Positions 18,008 through 27,560 are shown, numbered from the stretch's first letter. The stretch: 64,000 nt of DNA from Kangiella profundi (GCF_002838765.1 NZ_CP025120.1:1798001-1862000), one strand, 5' to 3'. Numbers and translations are program-made. The notes: generated from the sequence alone by a model not told the origin.

Positions 18008-18547
18008 ATGAATGGGTTTACCCGATACGCCCTTAAAAACCTTAAGAGCACAGGAAGCATTGCCCCAAGCTCACGCTTTCTGGCTAAGAAGATAGCGAAA
18101 ACTATACCACCAACAGCTAAAACCTTAATTGAATTAGGCGCTGGAGATGGTGTGATCACACGCCATCTACTTGCAACTATGAATGATGATGCCAAATTGA
18201 CAGCTTACGAGCTTTCCGACCAGCTTCTGCCTCTACTAGAGGGCATCAAGCACCCAGGCTTCAGCATCAATAATCACTCCGCATTAGAACTTACCAACGA
18301 CTTTGAACCTGGTAGTGTTGATTTTTTACTGTCTTGTTTGCCGATTGCCCTGTTCGATGAAAAGATGAAACGCGATCTATTACAGCAAATTCACCAGGTT
18401 CTATCACCGAATGGTTTATTTGTTCAATACCAGTACTTACCAAAGGATCGTAGACTGATCATGGAGTACTTTCCAGAAACCAAATCCAAATGGATTGCAC
18501 TGAATATTCCTCCTTCGTTCATCTATATCGCAAAACCAGCAAAATAA
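18008..18547 (+). CDS. SAM-dependent methyltransferase, phospholipid N-methyltransferase-like
   Basis: 179 aa. Motif I LIELGAGDGVITRHLL at about residues 40-55, acidic TAYELS and VDFLLSCLPIA. The N-terminal LKNLKSTGSIAPSSRFLAKKI segment is the hallmark of PmtA-like/KsgA-related methyltransferases, in which SGSxAPSS precedes the cofactor fold. Acting on phosphatidylethanolamine is the usual family annotation but is not proven here. Inserted between holC and valS; a TATAAT-like element (about 17972-17977) suggests its own promoter. Confidence 0.75.
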   Translation: MNGFTRYALKNLKSTGSIAPSSRFLAKKIAKTIPPTAKTLIELGAGDGVITRHLLATMNDDAKLTAYELSDQLLPLLEGIKHPGFSINNHSALELTNDFEPGSVDFLLSCLPIALFDEKMKRDLLQQIHQVLSPNGLFVQYQYLPKDRRLIMEYFPETKSKWIALNIPPSFIYIAKPAK

Positions 18548-18557
18548 CCTCTCAAGC

Positions 18558-18605
18558 CTAGGATTTGTTAGCACAAAAGCAGCATGAAAGTTCAACAAAT
18601 CCTAG
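18558..18605. repeat. 12-bp inverted repeat between methyltransferase and valS
   Basis: CTAGGATTTGTT (18558-18569) and AACAAATCCTAG (18594-18605) are perfectly complementary around a 24-base loop. There is no following T run, so it is not a standard terminator. It starts just after the stop of the upstream gene. Confidence 0.6.
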
Positions 18606-18624
18606 ATATCTAAGCCATAGGCGC

Positions 18625-18630
18625 TATAAT
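18625..18630 (+). promoter_or_regulatory. -10 element of valS
   Basis: TATAAT in the context GGCGCTATAATTC, 46 bases before the valS ATG. No convincing -35 was seen. Confidence 0.45.
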
Positions 18631-18675
18631 TCAGGGCTTCACTACGAATAACGTTCAACTGGCTAAGACCTAATC

Positions 18676-21447
18676 ATGGAAAAAGCATACGACCCGAAAT
18701 CGATAGAACAAAACTTGTACAAGACCTGGGAAGATAATGACTATTTCTCGCCAAAAGGCGGTGATGATAGCTACTGCATCATGATCCCTCCGCCCAATGT
18801 CACGGGCAGTCTGCACATGGGCCACGCTTTCCAGCACACGATTATGGACGCGCTCACCCGTTATCACCGCATGAAAGGTGACAATACCTTATGGCAACCA
18901 GGTTCTGATCACGCCGGTATTGCAACTCAGATGGTGGTTGAACGTTTGCTGGATAAAGAAGGTAAAAGCCGCCATGACCTTGGCCGTGATGCCTTTATTG
19001 ATAAAGTCTGGGAATGGAAAGAACACTCAGGTGGAACCATCACCCGCCAAATGCGTCGTTTGGGTGACTCCTGTGACTGGTCACGCGAAGCCTTTACCAT
19101 GGATGATGATCTATCCGATGCAGTGCTTGAAGTTTTTGTTCGCCTCTACGAAGAAGGTCTGATTTACCGTGGTCAGCGCCTGGTTAACTGGGATCCCAAG
19201 CTGTTAACTGCCGTATCTGATCTGGAAGTTGAATCTCACGAAGAAAATGGTCATCTGTGGCATCTTAAATACCCTCTGGCTGATGGTTCAGGTCATTTAG
19301 TGGTCGCCACTACTCGTCCAGAAACCATGCTCGGCGATACTGCGGTAGCGGTTCATCCTGATGACGAGCGTTACCAGCACCTGATTGGTAAGACCATCAA
19401 GCTGCCATTAACTGATCGCGAAATTCCAATTATTGCCGATGATTATGTGGAAAAAGACTTTGGTTCCGGTTGCGTGAAGATTACTCCGGCTCACGACTTC
19501 AACGATTATGAAATGGGTCAGCGCCACAACCTTGAAATGATCAACATCCTAACTCCAACAGCTCATATCAGCGATCAAGCACCCGAGGCTTACCGCGGTT
19601 TAGACCGTTACGAAGCCCGTAAGAAGATCGTTGAAGATTTTGAACAGTTAGGCCTGTTGGAAAAAATTGAGCCGCATAAATTGAAAGTTCCTCGTGGCGA
19701 TCGTAGCGGCGTCGTCATTGAGCCTTATTTGACTGATCAGTGGTACGTCAAAATCGCGCCACTGGCAGAGCCAGCGTTGAAAGCAGTTAAAGATGGTGAT
19801 ATTAAATTCGTACCCGAAAACTGGTCAAACACCTACTATCACTGGATGGAAAATATCCAGGACTGGTGTATCAGTCGTCAGCTTTGGTGGGGCCATCAAA
19901 TCCCCGCCTGGTACGACAATGATGGTAATGTCTACGTTGGTCGCAGTGAAGAAGAGGTTCGCCAGAAGCATAATCTTGGCGATATTGAACTGCGCCGGGA
20001 TGAAGATGTACTGGACACCTGGTTCTCCTCTGCCTTGTGGCCCTTCGCAACGCTTGGCTGGCCTGAAGAAACGCCTGAGTTAGAAACCTTCCTGCCTACC
20101 AGTGTACTGGTAACTGGTTTCGATATTATTTTCTTCTGGGTTGCCCGTATGATCATGATGGGGCTTAAGTTCACCGGCAAGGTTCCTTTCAAGGAAATTT
20201 ACATCACAGGCCTTATTCGCGATGAACATGGCCAGAAAATGTCGAAGTCCAAAGGTAACGTACTGGATCCAATCGATATTATCGACGGCATTGATTTAGA
20301 TTCTCTGGTGGAAAAGCGTACCACCGGCATGATGAACCCCAAAGATGCGGAAAAAATTTCCAAGCGTACTCGTAAAGAATTCCCAGAAGGCATCGCACCT
20401 TATGGTACTGACGCTATGCGCTTTACTTTCTGCGCAATGGCCTCAACCTCCCGCGATATTAATTTTGACCTGAACCGTGTCGAAGGTTACCGCAACTTCT
20501 GTAATAAAATCTGGAATGCGGCGCGCTACGTGCTGATGAACACTGAAGAGCAGGATACTGGTATCAATGGTGGCGAGATGACATTGAGTGTTGCCGACCG
20601 CTGGATCAAAAGTGAACTTCAGAAAACCATTACTGAGTTCGAAAAAGCCGTCGCCAATTACCGTTTTGACTTAGCATCCAATGCACTCTATGAGTTCACC
20701 TGGAATACTTACTGTGACTGGTACCTTGAGCTATCTAAACCTATATTGTATGGCGACGAGTATAGTGAAGCTGAAAAGCGTGGCACTCGTCATACGTTAG
20801 TATCTGTACTCGAAAGTCTAATGCGTTTGCTGCATCCGTTCATGCCGTTTATCACCGAAGAAATCTGGCAACGTGTTGCACCATTAACCGGGATCAATAC
20901 AAAAAAGCATGCAAGCATCATGCTACAACCCTTCCCGATTTCTAAGGTTGAACTGATTGATGATCAGGCTGAGCAGGATATCGAATGGTTAAAAACTATT
21001 ATTGTTGGAGTTCGTAACATTCGTGGCGAAATGAATATCGCACCAGGCAAGCCACTTAACGTATTGTTCCGCAATGGCTCCGAGCAAGACAAGACTCGTC
21101 TCGACAGCTACCGCACCTTCTTGAGCAAACTGGCTAAACTGGAATCTATTGAGTGGCTGGAAGCAGGTCAGGAAGCTCCAATGTCTGCAACTGCTTTAGC
21201 TGGAAAAATGGAAATCCTGATTCCAATGGCTGGTCTTATAGACGTAGAACAGGAGATGGCTCGTTTAATCAAAGAAAAGGAAAAGCTTGAGAAAGAGCAA
21301 CAGCGTATCAGCGGCAAACTGTCTAACAAGAACTTTACTGATAAAGCTCCTGAAGCGGTCGTCAATAAAGAAAAGGAAAAGCTTGAAGAAGTTGAGTCAA
21401 CGTTGGGTAAAGTCGCTGAGCAAATTAAGCAACTGGAGGCACTATGA
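18676..21447 (+). CDS. valS: valyl-tRNA synthetase
   Basis: 923 aa class I synthetase charging tRNA-Val. HIGH motif as HMGH (in [11 protein letters not shown], about residues 41-51), a CP1 editing domain with [21 protein letters not shown] at about residues 521-528, an anticodon-binding domain and a C-terminal coiled coil rich in Lys/Glu. Typical gammaproteobacterial length (951 in E. coli). Its last 4 bases overlap the next small gene. Confidence 0.98.
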   Translation: MEKAYDPKSIEQNLYKTWEDNDYFSPKGGDDSYCIMIPPPNVTGSLHMGHAFQHTIMDALTRYHRMKGDNTLWQPGSDHAGIATQMVVERLLDKEGKSRHDLGRDAFIDKVWEWKEHSGGTITRQMRRLGDSCDWSREAFTMDDDLSDAVLEVFVRLYEEGLIYRGQRLVNWDPKLLTAVSDLEVESHEENGHLWHLKYPLADGSGHLVVATTRPETMLGDTAVAVHPDDERYQHLIGKTIKLPLTDREIPIIADDYVEKDFGSGCVKITPAHDFNDYEMGQRHNLEMINILTPTAHISDQAPEAYRGLDRYEARKKIVEDFEQLGLLEKIEPHKLKVPRGDRSGVVIEPYLTDQWYVKIAPLAEPALKAVKDGDIKFVPENWSNTYYHWMENIQDWCISRQLWWGHQIPAWYDNDGNVYVGRSEEEVRQKHNLGDIELRRDEDVLDTWFSSALWPFATLGWPEETPELETFLPTSVLVTGFDIIFFWVARMIMMGLKFTGKVPFKEIYITGLIRDEHGQKMSKSKGNVLDPIDIIDGIDLDSLVEKRTTGMMNPKDAEKISKRTRKEFPEGIAPYGTDAMRFTFCAMASTSRDINFDLNRVEGYRNFCNKIWNAARYVLMNTEEQDTGINGGEMTLSVADRWIKSELQKTITEFEKAVANYRFDLASNALYEFTWNTYCDWYLELSKPILYGDEYSEAEKRGTRHTLVSVLESLMRLLHPFMPFITEEIWQRVAPLTGINTKKHASIMLQPFPISKVELIDDQAEQDIEWLKTIIVGVRNIRGEMNIAPGKPLNVLFRNGSEQDKTRLDSYRTFLSKLAKLESIEWLEAGQEAPMSATALAGKMEILIPMAGLIDVEQEMARLIKEKEKLEKEQQRISGKLSNKNFTDKAPEAVVNKEKEKLEEVESTLGKVAEQIKQLEAL

Positions 21448-21788
21448 AGTTATTAATTATTATTATGGGCTTTTTTATAGGGTTGACGGCAGTTGCCAAT
21501 GAATCCCAGAAACACTATGGCTATTTTAAGTTTTCTAAAGGTCAAATTGGTGAGGCTTGTCCTGAATTAAAAGAGGGGCAAAAGCTGACTTATAGTATCA
21601 AAAGTAATAAGCCGATTATGTTTAACTTTCACTACCATCAGGAAAGTGAAGTGACTTACCCGGTAGAAGAGCATGAAACAAAAGCAATTACTAAAACATT
21701 TACAGCTCCAATTGATCAGACCTACTGCTTAATGTGGACCGGGCTGGAAAACGATTCAGCTGTTGAGATGGAATACTTTATTCATTAG
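21444..21788 (+). CDS. small exported hypothetical protein
   Basis: 114 aa with a signal peptide (residues 1-18, cut near AVANES) and a short beta-rich mature domain with two cysteines (CPEL and YCLMW), possibly one disulfide. Not recognised. It overlaps valS by 4 bases (ATGA), so it is translationally coupled, and is followed by a strong terminator. No functional link to valS is evident. Confidence 0.65.
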   Translation: MKLLIIIMGFFIGLTAVANESQKHYGYFKFSKGQIGEACPELKEGQKLTYSIKSNKPIMFNFHYHQESEVTYPVEEHETKAITKTFTAPIDQTYCLMWTGLENDSAVEMEYFIH

Positions 21789-21809
21789 AAGTGAAGTTTC
21801 TAAAATAAA

Positions 21810-21836
21810 AAGGCACTGATTATCAGCGCCTTTTTT
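21810..21836 (+). terminator. Rho-independent terminator of the valS unit
   Basis: AGGC-A-CTGA/TCAG-C-GCCT stem with one A-C mismatch, a TTA loop and a six-T run. Confidence 0.85.
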
Positions 21837-21856
21837 GTTGTGGCCTTGCATTCGCA

Positions 21857-22282
21857 TCAGAATAAATCCGGTTTATAGCGAAAGTGTTTTTTGACTGTTT
21901 CGATAATCTGAGTTTCCGTCATTTTATCGGCACTTTCTACTTCGACCTTTTCAGGCTTATGGTTCTGGTGCTGGTCAAGATACTTTGCAAATTCCTGCTT
22001 GGCTTCAGCAGGCCCAAATATATAAAGTCTTTCAGCATTATTAACCCCCGAAGCCACTTCTGAGTAATACTGATTTAACAGGTTTTGGCTTCTACGATCA
22101 GCCTTGTCCTCTGCAAAGACGCCTTGAGGACCATATGGGGTCTTTGATCGGGAGCCACGCTTTTCATCAATATGCTCTTCGACACCAGATTGAATAAATC
22201 GCGTACTGATTCCTTTGTCACTTATTTCGACTAAAGCTGCTTCTCTATGATCAAGCCAAATACCTACTTTAGAATGAGCCAT
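21857..22282 (-). CDS. conserved hypothetical protein, possible baeRF/eRF1-domain-like
   Basis: 141 aa from ATG 22282, which has a strong AAGGAGG 5 bases upstream (an in-frame codon 36 bases earlier lacks one). It opens with KVGIWLDHREAALVEI, has a central RDxRSQNLLNQYYSEV-like helix, LYIFGPAEAKQEFAKYL and ends DKMTETQIIETVKKHF. This pattern recurs in a widespread bacterial family of unknown function; similarity to the third domain of eRF1-like proteins is suggested by the GPAEAK/F helix but is inference. Monocistronic. Confidence 0.65.
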   Translation of the reverse strand: MAHSKVGIWLDHREAALVEISDKGISTRFIQSGVEEHIDEKRGSRSKTPYGPQGVFAEDKADRRSQNLLNQYYSEVASGVNNAERLYIFGPAEAKQEFAKYLDQHQNHKPEKVEVESADKMTETQIIETVKKHFRYKPDLF

Positions 22283-22364
22283 ATGCACCTCCTTATTCTC
22301 ATGACATATACTTATCATACTCCTCAGTCGAATAATTTAAAGTGAGTTACTTCAAGCTCCTACC

Positions 22365-24935
22365 TTAAGGTATACAAACCTCCTCGGCTGGAGCTCTCAT
22401 GTTGTAATGAGTAGACATTACATGACCGTAAGCTCCTGCATTTTCAATAAGAATCAAATCGCCCTCGAAAGTATCAGGAAACGGTATTTCGATTCCAAGT
22501 TTGTCAGTACTCTCACAGATAGGCCCGACCACAGTTGCCAGATGCTTCTTGGTTTCAGAAAGCCGCGAAAAATTAACAATCGGATGATAGGAACCATACA
22601 AAGCAGGACGCATCAACGAATTCATGCCTGTGTTGATTCCTACATAGTAGTAATTCTGCTTTTGCTTAACCTGAGTGGCCTTAGCTACCAGAACACCAGT
22701 ATTAGCGACTATGTAGCGGCCCGGTTCAATCCAAAGTTGATACTGTGGATACTGAGCTTTTACCGCCTGCAAGCTTTGGTTTATTTGCTCCATGGTAAGT
22801 TCAGTTTGCTGAGCTCGCTCCTTAATACCGAATCCGCCACCAAGGTTTAGGAATTTAACTTCAGAAAATTGACTCGCCACTTCAGCCAGTAATTTTGCAT
22901 GTTCTGCCCAATGTTCATTAGTTAAAATTCCACTTCCTGCATGCGCGTGCAGTCCCACGACCTTAATATTATTCTCTTTAATGATGGGTAGTAATTGCTC
23001 AATTTCCTGAATAGGAATTCCGAATTTAGAAGTAGCACCAGCAGTTCGTACATTCTCGTGATGACCTTTACCGATATTGGGGTCAACTCGTAAGAATATA
23101 CTTTTGTTAGCAAAAGTTTCCGACCATTTTTTAAGAGGGTAACTGCTATCAAGCGAAAGCATGACCCCATAGTCCAAAGCCTTTTCATACTCAATTCGAC
23201 TGGCAAAATTTGGTGTAAAAAAGATTCGCTCTTTACTGATGTCGGGAAACATTTCTAAAACTGTTTCTACTTCATAAATAGAAACAGTTTCAAATCCAAT
23301 TCCTTGCTGAAAAGCTGTGGTTAATACTTGTGGGTGGTTGTTAGCTTTTACGGCAAAAAATATCTGGTCAACAGCACTTATCGACTTTAATGCACTGATG
23401 TTATCTTTAACTGCCGACAGGTTATAAATATAGGCGTTTTCACGACTCTCAAGACAAAGCTCAATATCAGCTCGGCGTTTCTGCCACCACTTTTCACTAA
23501 GGACTTCTCTTTCTAGAGGCTTCTTAAGCTCTTTCGCAGTTGGTCCTAAAATTTCACTGTTAGGGTTGTTGCTAATCAACAATTCATGAAGAGCAGCTAT
23601 CACTTTATCGCAGTGCTCATCATCAATCACAAAAGTAAGATTCAGGTCAGAAGCAGCCTGCGATAATAAATACACTTTATAGGTTTCAAAAATAGAAAAT
23701 GCTGGCGCAATCTTGTGCAAAATGGCACGCACATTTTGACCCACAATAGAAACGGCCGAACAGTTTTTCATGACATTGACTCGGCAAATGGTCGACAACT
23801 CATCCACCAGATTTTTAAGCCTGCGTTCGCTGACTACCTGAGTCAGACTGTCTAGACTCACTGTAACATTGGTTTCAGATGTTGAGACCAGGTCGACGGA
23901 AACTTGGTGCTTTTTGAAAACAGCGAACATATCTGCCAAGAAACCTGCTTGTTGCCACATTCCCTGACTTTCCATAGATATTAAAGTGATACCATTCTTA
24001 GCAGTAATCGCTTTAACCATACCCCAACGATTATCGAAGTGATGAATTTGTGTACCGGCCAGTTCAGAGTCTATTGTCGAACGGATATAAATTGGGATGT
24101 TAGATAATTGGGCTGGACGTATGGCGCGAGGATGAAGTACTTTTGCCCCAGCCGATGCCATTTCCTGAGCTTCATCATAATTAAGATGGTTTAGCAGGCG
24201 GGCATTTTGTACCTGGTTTGGATTGGCGGTGAAAATACCCGGAACATCTGTCCAAATTTCGAGCCGGTCTGCACCAGTCTTTGCCGCGAAATATGCGGCA
24301 GACGTGTCTGAACCACCACGCCCTAGTAATACGGTATCTCCTTCCTGATTACTGGCAATAAAACCTTGAGTAATAATGACGGGATTGTTACCAATATGCT
24401 GTAACAAGCTTTCATCCAGATCACAGTCACAACCGGCAGCCAGATAGTCATTCTGACTTTGGCGATTTGCAGACAAATATTCTCTGGCATCGACCCAGAG
24501 GAGTTTATCTTCTAACTGACTGGATAAATACTGCGCACCAATTTTAGTGGCCCATAACTCTCCCTGCGCCATTATCAATGCGCGGATTCGGTCACTGACT
24601 TCGCCCAGCAAATTGATGCCATCAAGAAGGCGCTTCAGATAACGATACTCGTCATCTAACAAACTCTGACTGACCTCTAACTGCTCTATCAGTTGTTGAT
24701 GAAGCTCTACCAGCTCCTTAAAAGCAACCTCATGCTCGCCTGCGATAGCAAGCTGAATCAGTTGCTCAAGGCGATTAGAGACCGTACTGACCGCTGAATG
24801 AACAACAAATACATTGAAGCCCTTCGCACGTTTTCGTTTGACGATTTTAGCAATAGTATCCCAGTTACTTCGCGTTGAAACGCTAGTTCCGCCAAACTTT
24901 ATCACATGCCAGGCAGTATTATTTGTTGTCATCAT
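22365..24935 (-). CDS. bifunctional aspartate kinase / diaminopimelate decarboxylase
   Basis: 856 aa fusion of the first and last enzymes of the lysine branch. The N-terminal half is aspartate kinase: KFGGTSVST, GRGGSDTSAA, and ACT domains at about 310-460. The C-terminal half, from about residue 490, is a fold-III PLP decarboxylase: PLP-lysine Lys530 in FAVKANN, HAHAGSG, GGGFGI, EPGRYI and the substrate-specificity segment CESTD. Similar fusions are known in xanthomonads. The gene is preceded by a lysine-rich leader peptide and attenuator. A second ATG directly follows the first; GGGAG precedes both. Confidence 0.93.
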   Translation of the reverse strand: MMTTNNTAWHVIKFGGTSVSTRSNWDTIAKIVKRKRAKGFNVFVVHSAVSTVSNRLEQLIQLAIAGEHEVAFKELVELHQQLIEQLEVSQSLLDDEYRYLKRLLDGINLLGEVSDRIRALIMAQGELWATKIGAQYLSSQLEDKLLWVDAREYLSANRQSQNDYLAAGCDCDLDESLLQHIGNNPVIITQGFIASNQEGDTVLLGRGGSDTSAAYFAAKTGADRLEIWTDVPGIFTANPNQVQNARLLNHLNYDEAQEMASAGAKVLHPRAIRPAQLSNIPIYIRSTIDSELAGTQIHHFDNRWGMVKAITAKNGITLISMESQGMWQQAGFLADMFAVFKKHQVSVDLVSTSETNVTVSLDSLTQVVSERRLKNLVDELSTICRVNVMKNCSAVSIVGQNVRAILHKIAPAFSIFETYKVYLLSQAASDLNLTFVIDDEHCDKVIAALHELLISNNPNSEILGPTAKELKKPLEREVLSEKWWQKRRADIELCLESRENAYIYNLSAVKDNISALKSISAVDQIFFAVKANNHPQVLTTAFQQGIGFETVSIYEVETVLEMFPDISKERIFFTPNFASRIEYEKALDYGVMLSLDSSYPLKKWSETFANKSIFLRVDPNIGKGHHENVRTAGATSKFGIPIQEIEQLLPIIKENNIKVVGLHAHAGSGILTNEHWAEHAKLLAEVASQFSEVKFLNLGGGFGIKERAQQTELTMEQINQSLQAVKAQYPQYQLWIEPGRYIVANTGVLVAKATQVKQKQNYYYVGINTGMNSLMRPALYGSYHPIVNFSRLSETKKHLATVVGPICESTDKLGIEIPFPDTFEGDLILIENAGAYGHVMSTHYNMRAPAEEVCIP

Positions 24936-24992
24936 TTTCTCCCTTCGTCTTTCAAAAGAACACGAATGTTTACTTTAATTTATATTCAGGCC

Positions 24993-25028
24993 ATAAAAAA
25001 ACCCGCAGAGGTTGTCCTGTGCGGGTTT
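24993..25028 (-). terminator. attenuator terminator in the aspartate kinase/DAP decarboxylase leader
   Basis: In minus-strand RNA, AAACCCGCA (25028-25020) pairs with TGCGGGTTT (25007-24999), extended by AGG/CCT beyond a C-C mismatch with an ACAA loop, and is followed by a seven-U run. It lies between the leader peptide and the structural gene. Its 5' arm segment ACCCGCA can alternatively pair with TGTGGGT (25066-25060) at the end of the leader reading frame. Confidence 0.85.
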
Positions 25029-25057
25029 GAAATACTGATCAATTCTTAACTATTCTT

Positions 25058-25132
25058 TCACCCACAACCTATCGAGACACGTTTTTTAAGTGCCTTCTTG
25101 CTGTGTTTCTTGAAAGTCATAGTCATATTCAT
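25058..25132 (-). CDS. lysine-rich leader peptide (24 aa) of the lysine-biosynthesis fusion gene
   Basis: ATG 25132 to TGA 25058. The peptide has six lysines in ten residues (KKHSKKALKK, residues 8-17), then R-V-S-I-G-C-G. A promoter places the transcript start within a few bases of the ATG, so it may be translated leaderless, which would explain the absent Shine-Dalgarno. The last codons overlap the 5' strand of a putative antiterminator. By analogy with thr/his/trp attenuation, stalling at Lys codons when charged tRNA-Lys is scarce would prevent termination. Too short for standard ORF calling. Confidence 0.75.
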   Translation of the reverse strand: MNMTMTFKKHSKKALKKRVSIGCG

Positions 25133-25140
25133 AACTGCGG

Positions 25141-25168
25141 AATATAAGTTATTTCACAATAAAGTCAA
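25141..25168 (-). promoter_or_regulatory. promoter of the leader-peptide/aspartate kinase transcript
   Basis: The minus strand reads TTGACT (25168-25163), a 16-base spacer, then TATATT (25146-25141). The predicted start is near 25134, two or three bases before the leader ATG. Confidence 0.7.
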
Positions 25169-25179
25169 ATAATAAATGG

Positions 25180-25659
25180 TTATTTTTTGTCCGAGCTATT
25201 TCTTTTATTGCGAAAGAAACTTTTAAGCTGTTCGCTACACTGTTCCTGCATTAAGCCAGATTCAGTAACACACTGATGATTGAAACTTGGATTTTGCAAT
25301 ATATTCAGAACTGAGCCTGCCGCTCCTGTTCTTGGATCCGAAGTAGCAAATACCACCCTTGATACACGCGCATGGACCATCGCCATAGCGCACATAGCAC
25401 ACGGCTCTAATGTTACATATAGGGTTGTATTAACCAGCCGATAATTCTCAATCTTCTCCCCAGCAGCCCGTAACGCAACCACCTCAGCATGTGCCGTTGG
25501 GTCATGGCTTAATATGGGTTGATTAAAGCCTTCAGCAATAACCTCTCCGTCTTTAGCCAATACCGCACCCACAGGAACTTCGCCCTTCTCCTCGGCTATA
25601 GCTGCCAATTCAAAAGCTCTATGCATACATTGTTGGTCAAAATCGGTAAAGTCAGTCAT
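25180..25659 (-). CDS. tadA: tRNA-specific adenosine deaminase TadA
   Basis: 159 aa zinc deaminase converting A34 to inosine in tRNA-Arg(ACG). Catalytic motifs: HAEVVAL (zinc His and proton-shuttling Glu, about residue 57) and PCAMCAMAMVHAR (two zinc Cys). Length is standard. Located downstream of guaA on the same strand, about 250 bases away. Confidence 0.95.
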   Translation of the reverse strand: MTDFTDFDQQCMHRAFELAAIAEEKGEVPVGAVLAKDGEVIAEGFNQPILSHDPTAHAEVVALRAAGEKIENYRLVNTTLYVTLEPCAMCAMAMVHARVSRVVFATSDPRTGAAGSVLNILQNPSFNHQCVTESGLMQEQCSEQLKSFFRNKRNSSDKK

Positions 25660-25792
25660 AGATAGTGATTATGAAGTCATGCGGCGTTAACAGTGATGGG
25701 TTACGCTTTACAAGCTAACCCATCCTATAGAGTCATACAATTACTTGTTTTCAAATTTGCAAGAAGGAGGAGGCTTATTTATTCCGCTAAAC

Positions 25793-25915
25793 ATAAATTT
25801 AAGATTTTTGCTGTTAGGCGAGGCAAAAAAGCGCACAGCGACGGGAGTTTACAACAAGTAAATAACCGAGCGAGCACTTTTTTAACAAAGCATATCAGCA
25901 AAAAGATAAATTTAT
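25793..25915 (-). repeat. stop-anchored long hairpin, copy A (after guaA)
   Basis: The outer arm 25793-25813 pairs with 25896-25915, which includes the guaA stop codon (25912-25914). Inside, sense-strand GCTTTGTTA, stem AAAAAAGTGC/GCGCTTTTTT, CTCGCTCGG, apical TTTAC-TTGTT-GTAAA, CTCC and GCCTCGCC. It shares this order of elements with copies at 40159, 43217 and 59828. Function unknown. Confidence 0.75.
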
Positions 25916-27489
25916 TCCCATTCAATAGTGGCTGGGGGCTTACTTGAAATATCATAAGTAACCCTTGAAATCCCATCTACTTCATTAATAATACGACCTG
26001 ACACATGTTCCAGAAATTCGTACGGCAAGTGTGCCCAACGGGCTGTCATAAAGTCGATAGTTTCTACCGCTCGTAGCGCCACCACGTAATCATATTTACG
26101 GCCATCGCCCATGACACCTACGGAACGAACGGGTAAGAATACGGTAAATGCCTGACTGGTTTTATCGTATAGGTCATGCTTATACAACTCTTCGATAAAG
26201 ATGGCATCAGCGCGACGAAGTAGATCGGCATACTCTTTCTTAACTTCACCTAAAATGCGAACACCTAAACCCGGACCTGGGAAAGGATGACGGAACAGCA
26301 TGTCGTATGGAAGGCCAAGCTCTAAACCGATTTTACGAACTTCATCTTTGAATAGTTCACGTAGCGGTTCTACTAATTTCAGGTCCATTTTTTCAGGCAA
26401 GCCACCAACATTATGGTGTGATTTAATCACATGAGCTTTGCCCGTTTTGGCACCAGCAGACTCAATGACGTCTGGATAAATGGTACCTTGAGCTAACCAT
26501 TTTGCATTGACTAACTTTTTCGATTCTTCGTCAAAAATATCGACGAATACTTTACCGATAATTTTACGCTTAGCTTCTGGCTCATCAATTCCTTTCAACT
26601 CAGAAAGGAATCGATCCTCTGCGTCGATACGAATGATGTTTAGACCAAAGTTATCACCAAACATGGCCATCACCTGGTCAGCTTCATTCAAGCGTAACAG
26701 ACCATTGTCAACGAATACGCAGGTCAGCTGCTTGCCAATTGCGCGGTGTAACAACATTGCGGTTACTGATGAGTCAACACCACCTGAAAGGCCAAGTACT
26801 ACTTCATCATCACCGACCTGTTGCTTAATCTGCTCAATTGCATCATCAATGATGTTTTCGGCAGTCCATAATTTTTCGCAACCACAGATTTCATCAACAA
26901 AGCGCTCAAGAATTCGACCACCTTGCTTAGTGTGCGTTACTTCTGCGTGAAATTGAATACCGTATAGAGGCTTTTCTTTATGAGCAATTGCTGCAATCGG
27001 CGCGTTATCACTGGAAGCGATAACCACAAAGTCTTCTGGAACCGATAGTACTTTGTCGCCATGACTCATCCACACATCTAGAACCGGATGACCCTCAGTG
27101 TTGAAGCGGTCTTCAATGCCTTCGAACAGTGCACTGTGCGACTTGGTGAAAACTTCTGCATAACCAAACTCACGCTTTTCAGAACCGCCAACACGGCCAC
27201 CGAATTGATGGGCCATGGTCTGCATGCCATAGCAAATACCCAATACTGGAATTCCTAACTCGAACACAAGCTGCGGTGCCCGTGGCGTATTTTCGCCAGT
27301 TACCGATTCCGGCCCACCGGACAAAATAATACCCTTTGGATTAAACTCACGAATGAATTCCTCTTCGACATCGAATGGCACCAACTCACAATAAACGCCA
27401 ATTTCGCGTACACGACGAGCAATCAACTGAGTGTATTGTGAACCAAAATCCAGTATCAGAATTCGATGTTCATGAATGTTTGCTTGCAT
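25912..27489 (-). CDS. guaA: GMP synthase (glutamine-hydrolysing)
   Basis: 525 aa, identical in length to the E. coli enzyme. Converts XMP to GMP. An N-terminal class I amidotransferase (nucleophile in [18 protein letters not shown]), a PP-loop ATP pyrophosphatase (LSGGVDSSV) and a C-terminal dimerisation domain ending KPPATIEWE. Downstream of guaB on the same strand, with a terminator-like hairpin between them. Confidence 0.98.
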   Translation of the reverse strand: MQANIHEHRILILDFGSQYTQLIARRVREIGVYCELVPFDVEEEFIREFNPKGIILSGGPESVTGENTPRAPQLVFELGIPVLGICYGMQTMAHQFGGRVGGSEKREFGYAEVFTKSHSALFEGIEDRFNTEGHPVLDVWMSHGDKVLSVPEDFVVIASSDNAPIAAIAHKEKPLYGIQFHAEVTHTKQGGRILERFVDEICGCEKLWTAENIIDDAIEQIKQQVGDDEVVLGLSGGVDSSVTAMLLHRAIGKQLTCVFVDNGLLRLNEADQVMAMFGDNFGLNIIRIDAEDRFLSELKGIDEPEAKRKIIGKVFVDIFDEESKKLVNAKWLAQGTIYPDVIESAGAKTGKAHVIKSHHNVGGLPEKMDLKLVEPLRELFKDEVRKIGLELGLPYDMLFRHPFPGPGLGVRILGEVKKEYADLLRRADAIFIEELYKHDLYDKTSQAFTVFLPVRSVGVMGDGRKYDYVVALRAVETIDFMTARWAHLPYEFLEHVSGRIINEVDGISRVTYDISSKPPATIEWE

Positions 27490-27523
27490 TGCTATTACCT
27501 TTTATCAAGTTAGGTACAAATCT

Positions 27524-27560
27524 AAAAAAATCAAAAAGCCGCAGGCTGATACTGCGGCTT
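27524..27560 (-). terminator. terminator between guaB and guaA
   Basis: AAGCCGCAG/CTGCGGCTT stem with a 7-base loop; minus-strand U tracts follow. It lies before guaA, so guaA needs read-through or its own promoter. A second perfect hairpin (CGCCAGTAT/ATACTGGCG, 27591-27611) directly follows the guaB stop. Confidence 0.75.

Noticed and set aside
18548..18675. T-box or attenuation leader for valS
   Set aside because: No valine-rich short frame, no T-box core and no terminator with a U run before the gene.
24993..25179. Lysine riboswitch (L box) upstream of the aspartate kinase fusion
   Set aside because: The leader is too short and lacks a multi-helix L-box core; a lysine-rich reading frame plus terminator explains it better.
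26507..26950. 147-codon frame antisense to guaA
   Set aside because: Ser/Pro-rich antisense shadow; guaA is complete and certain.
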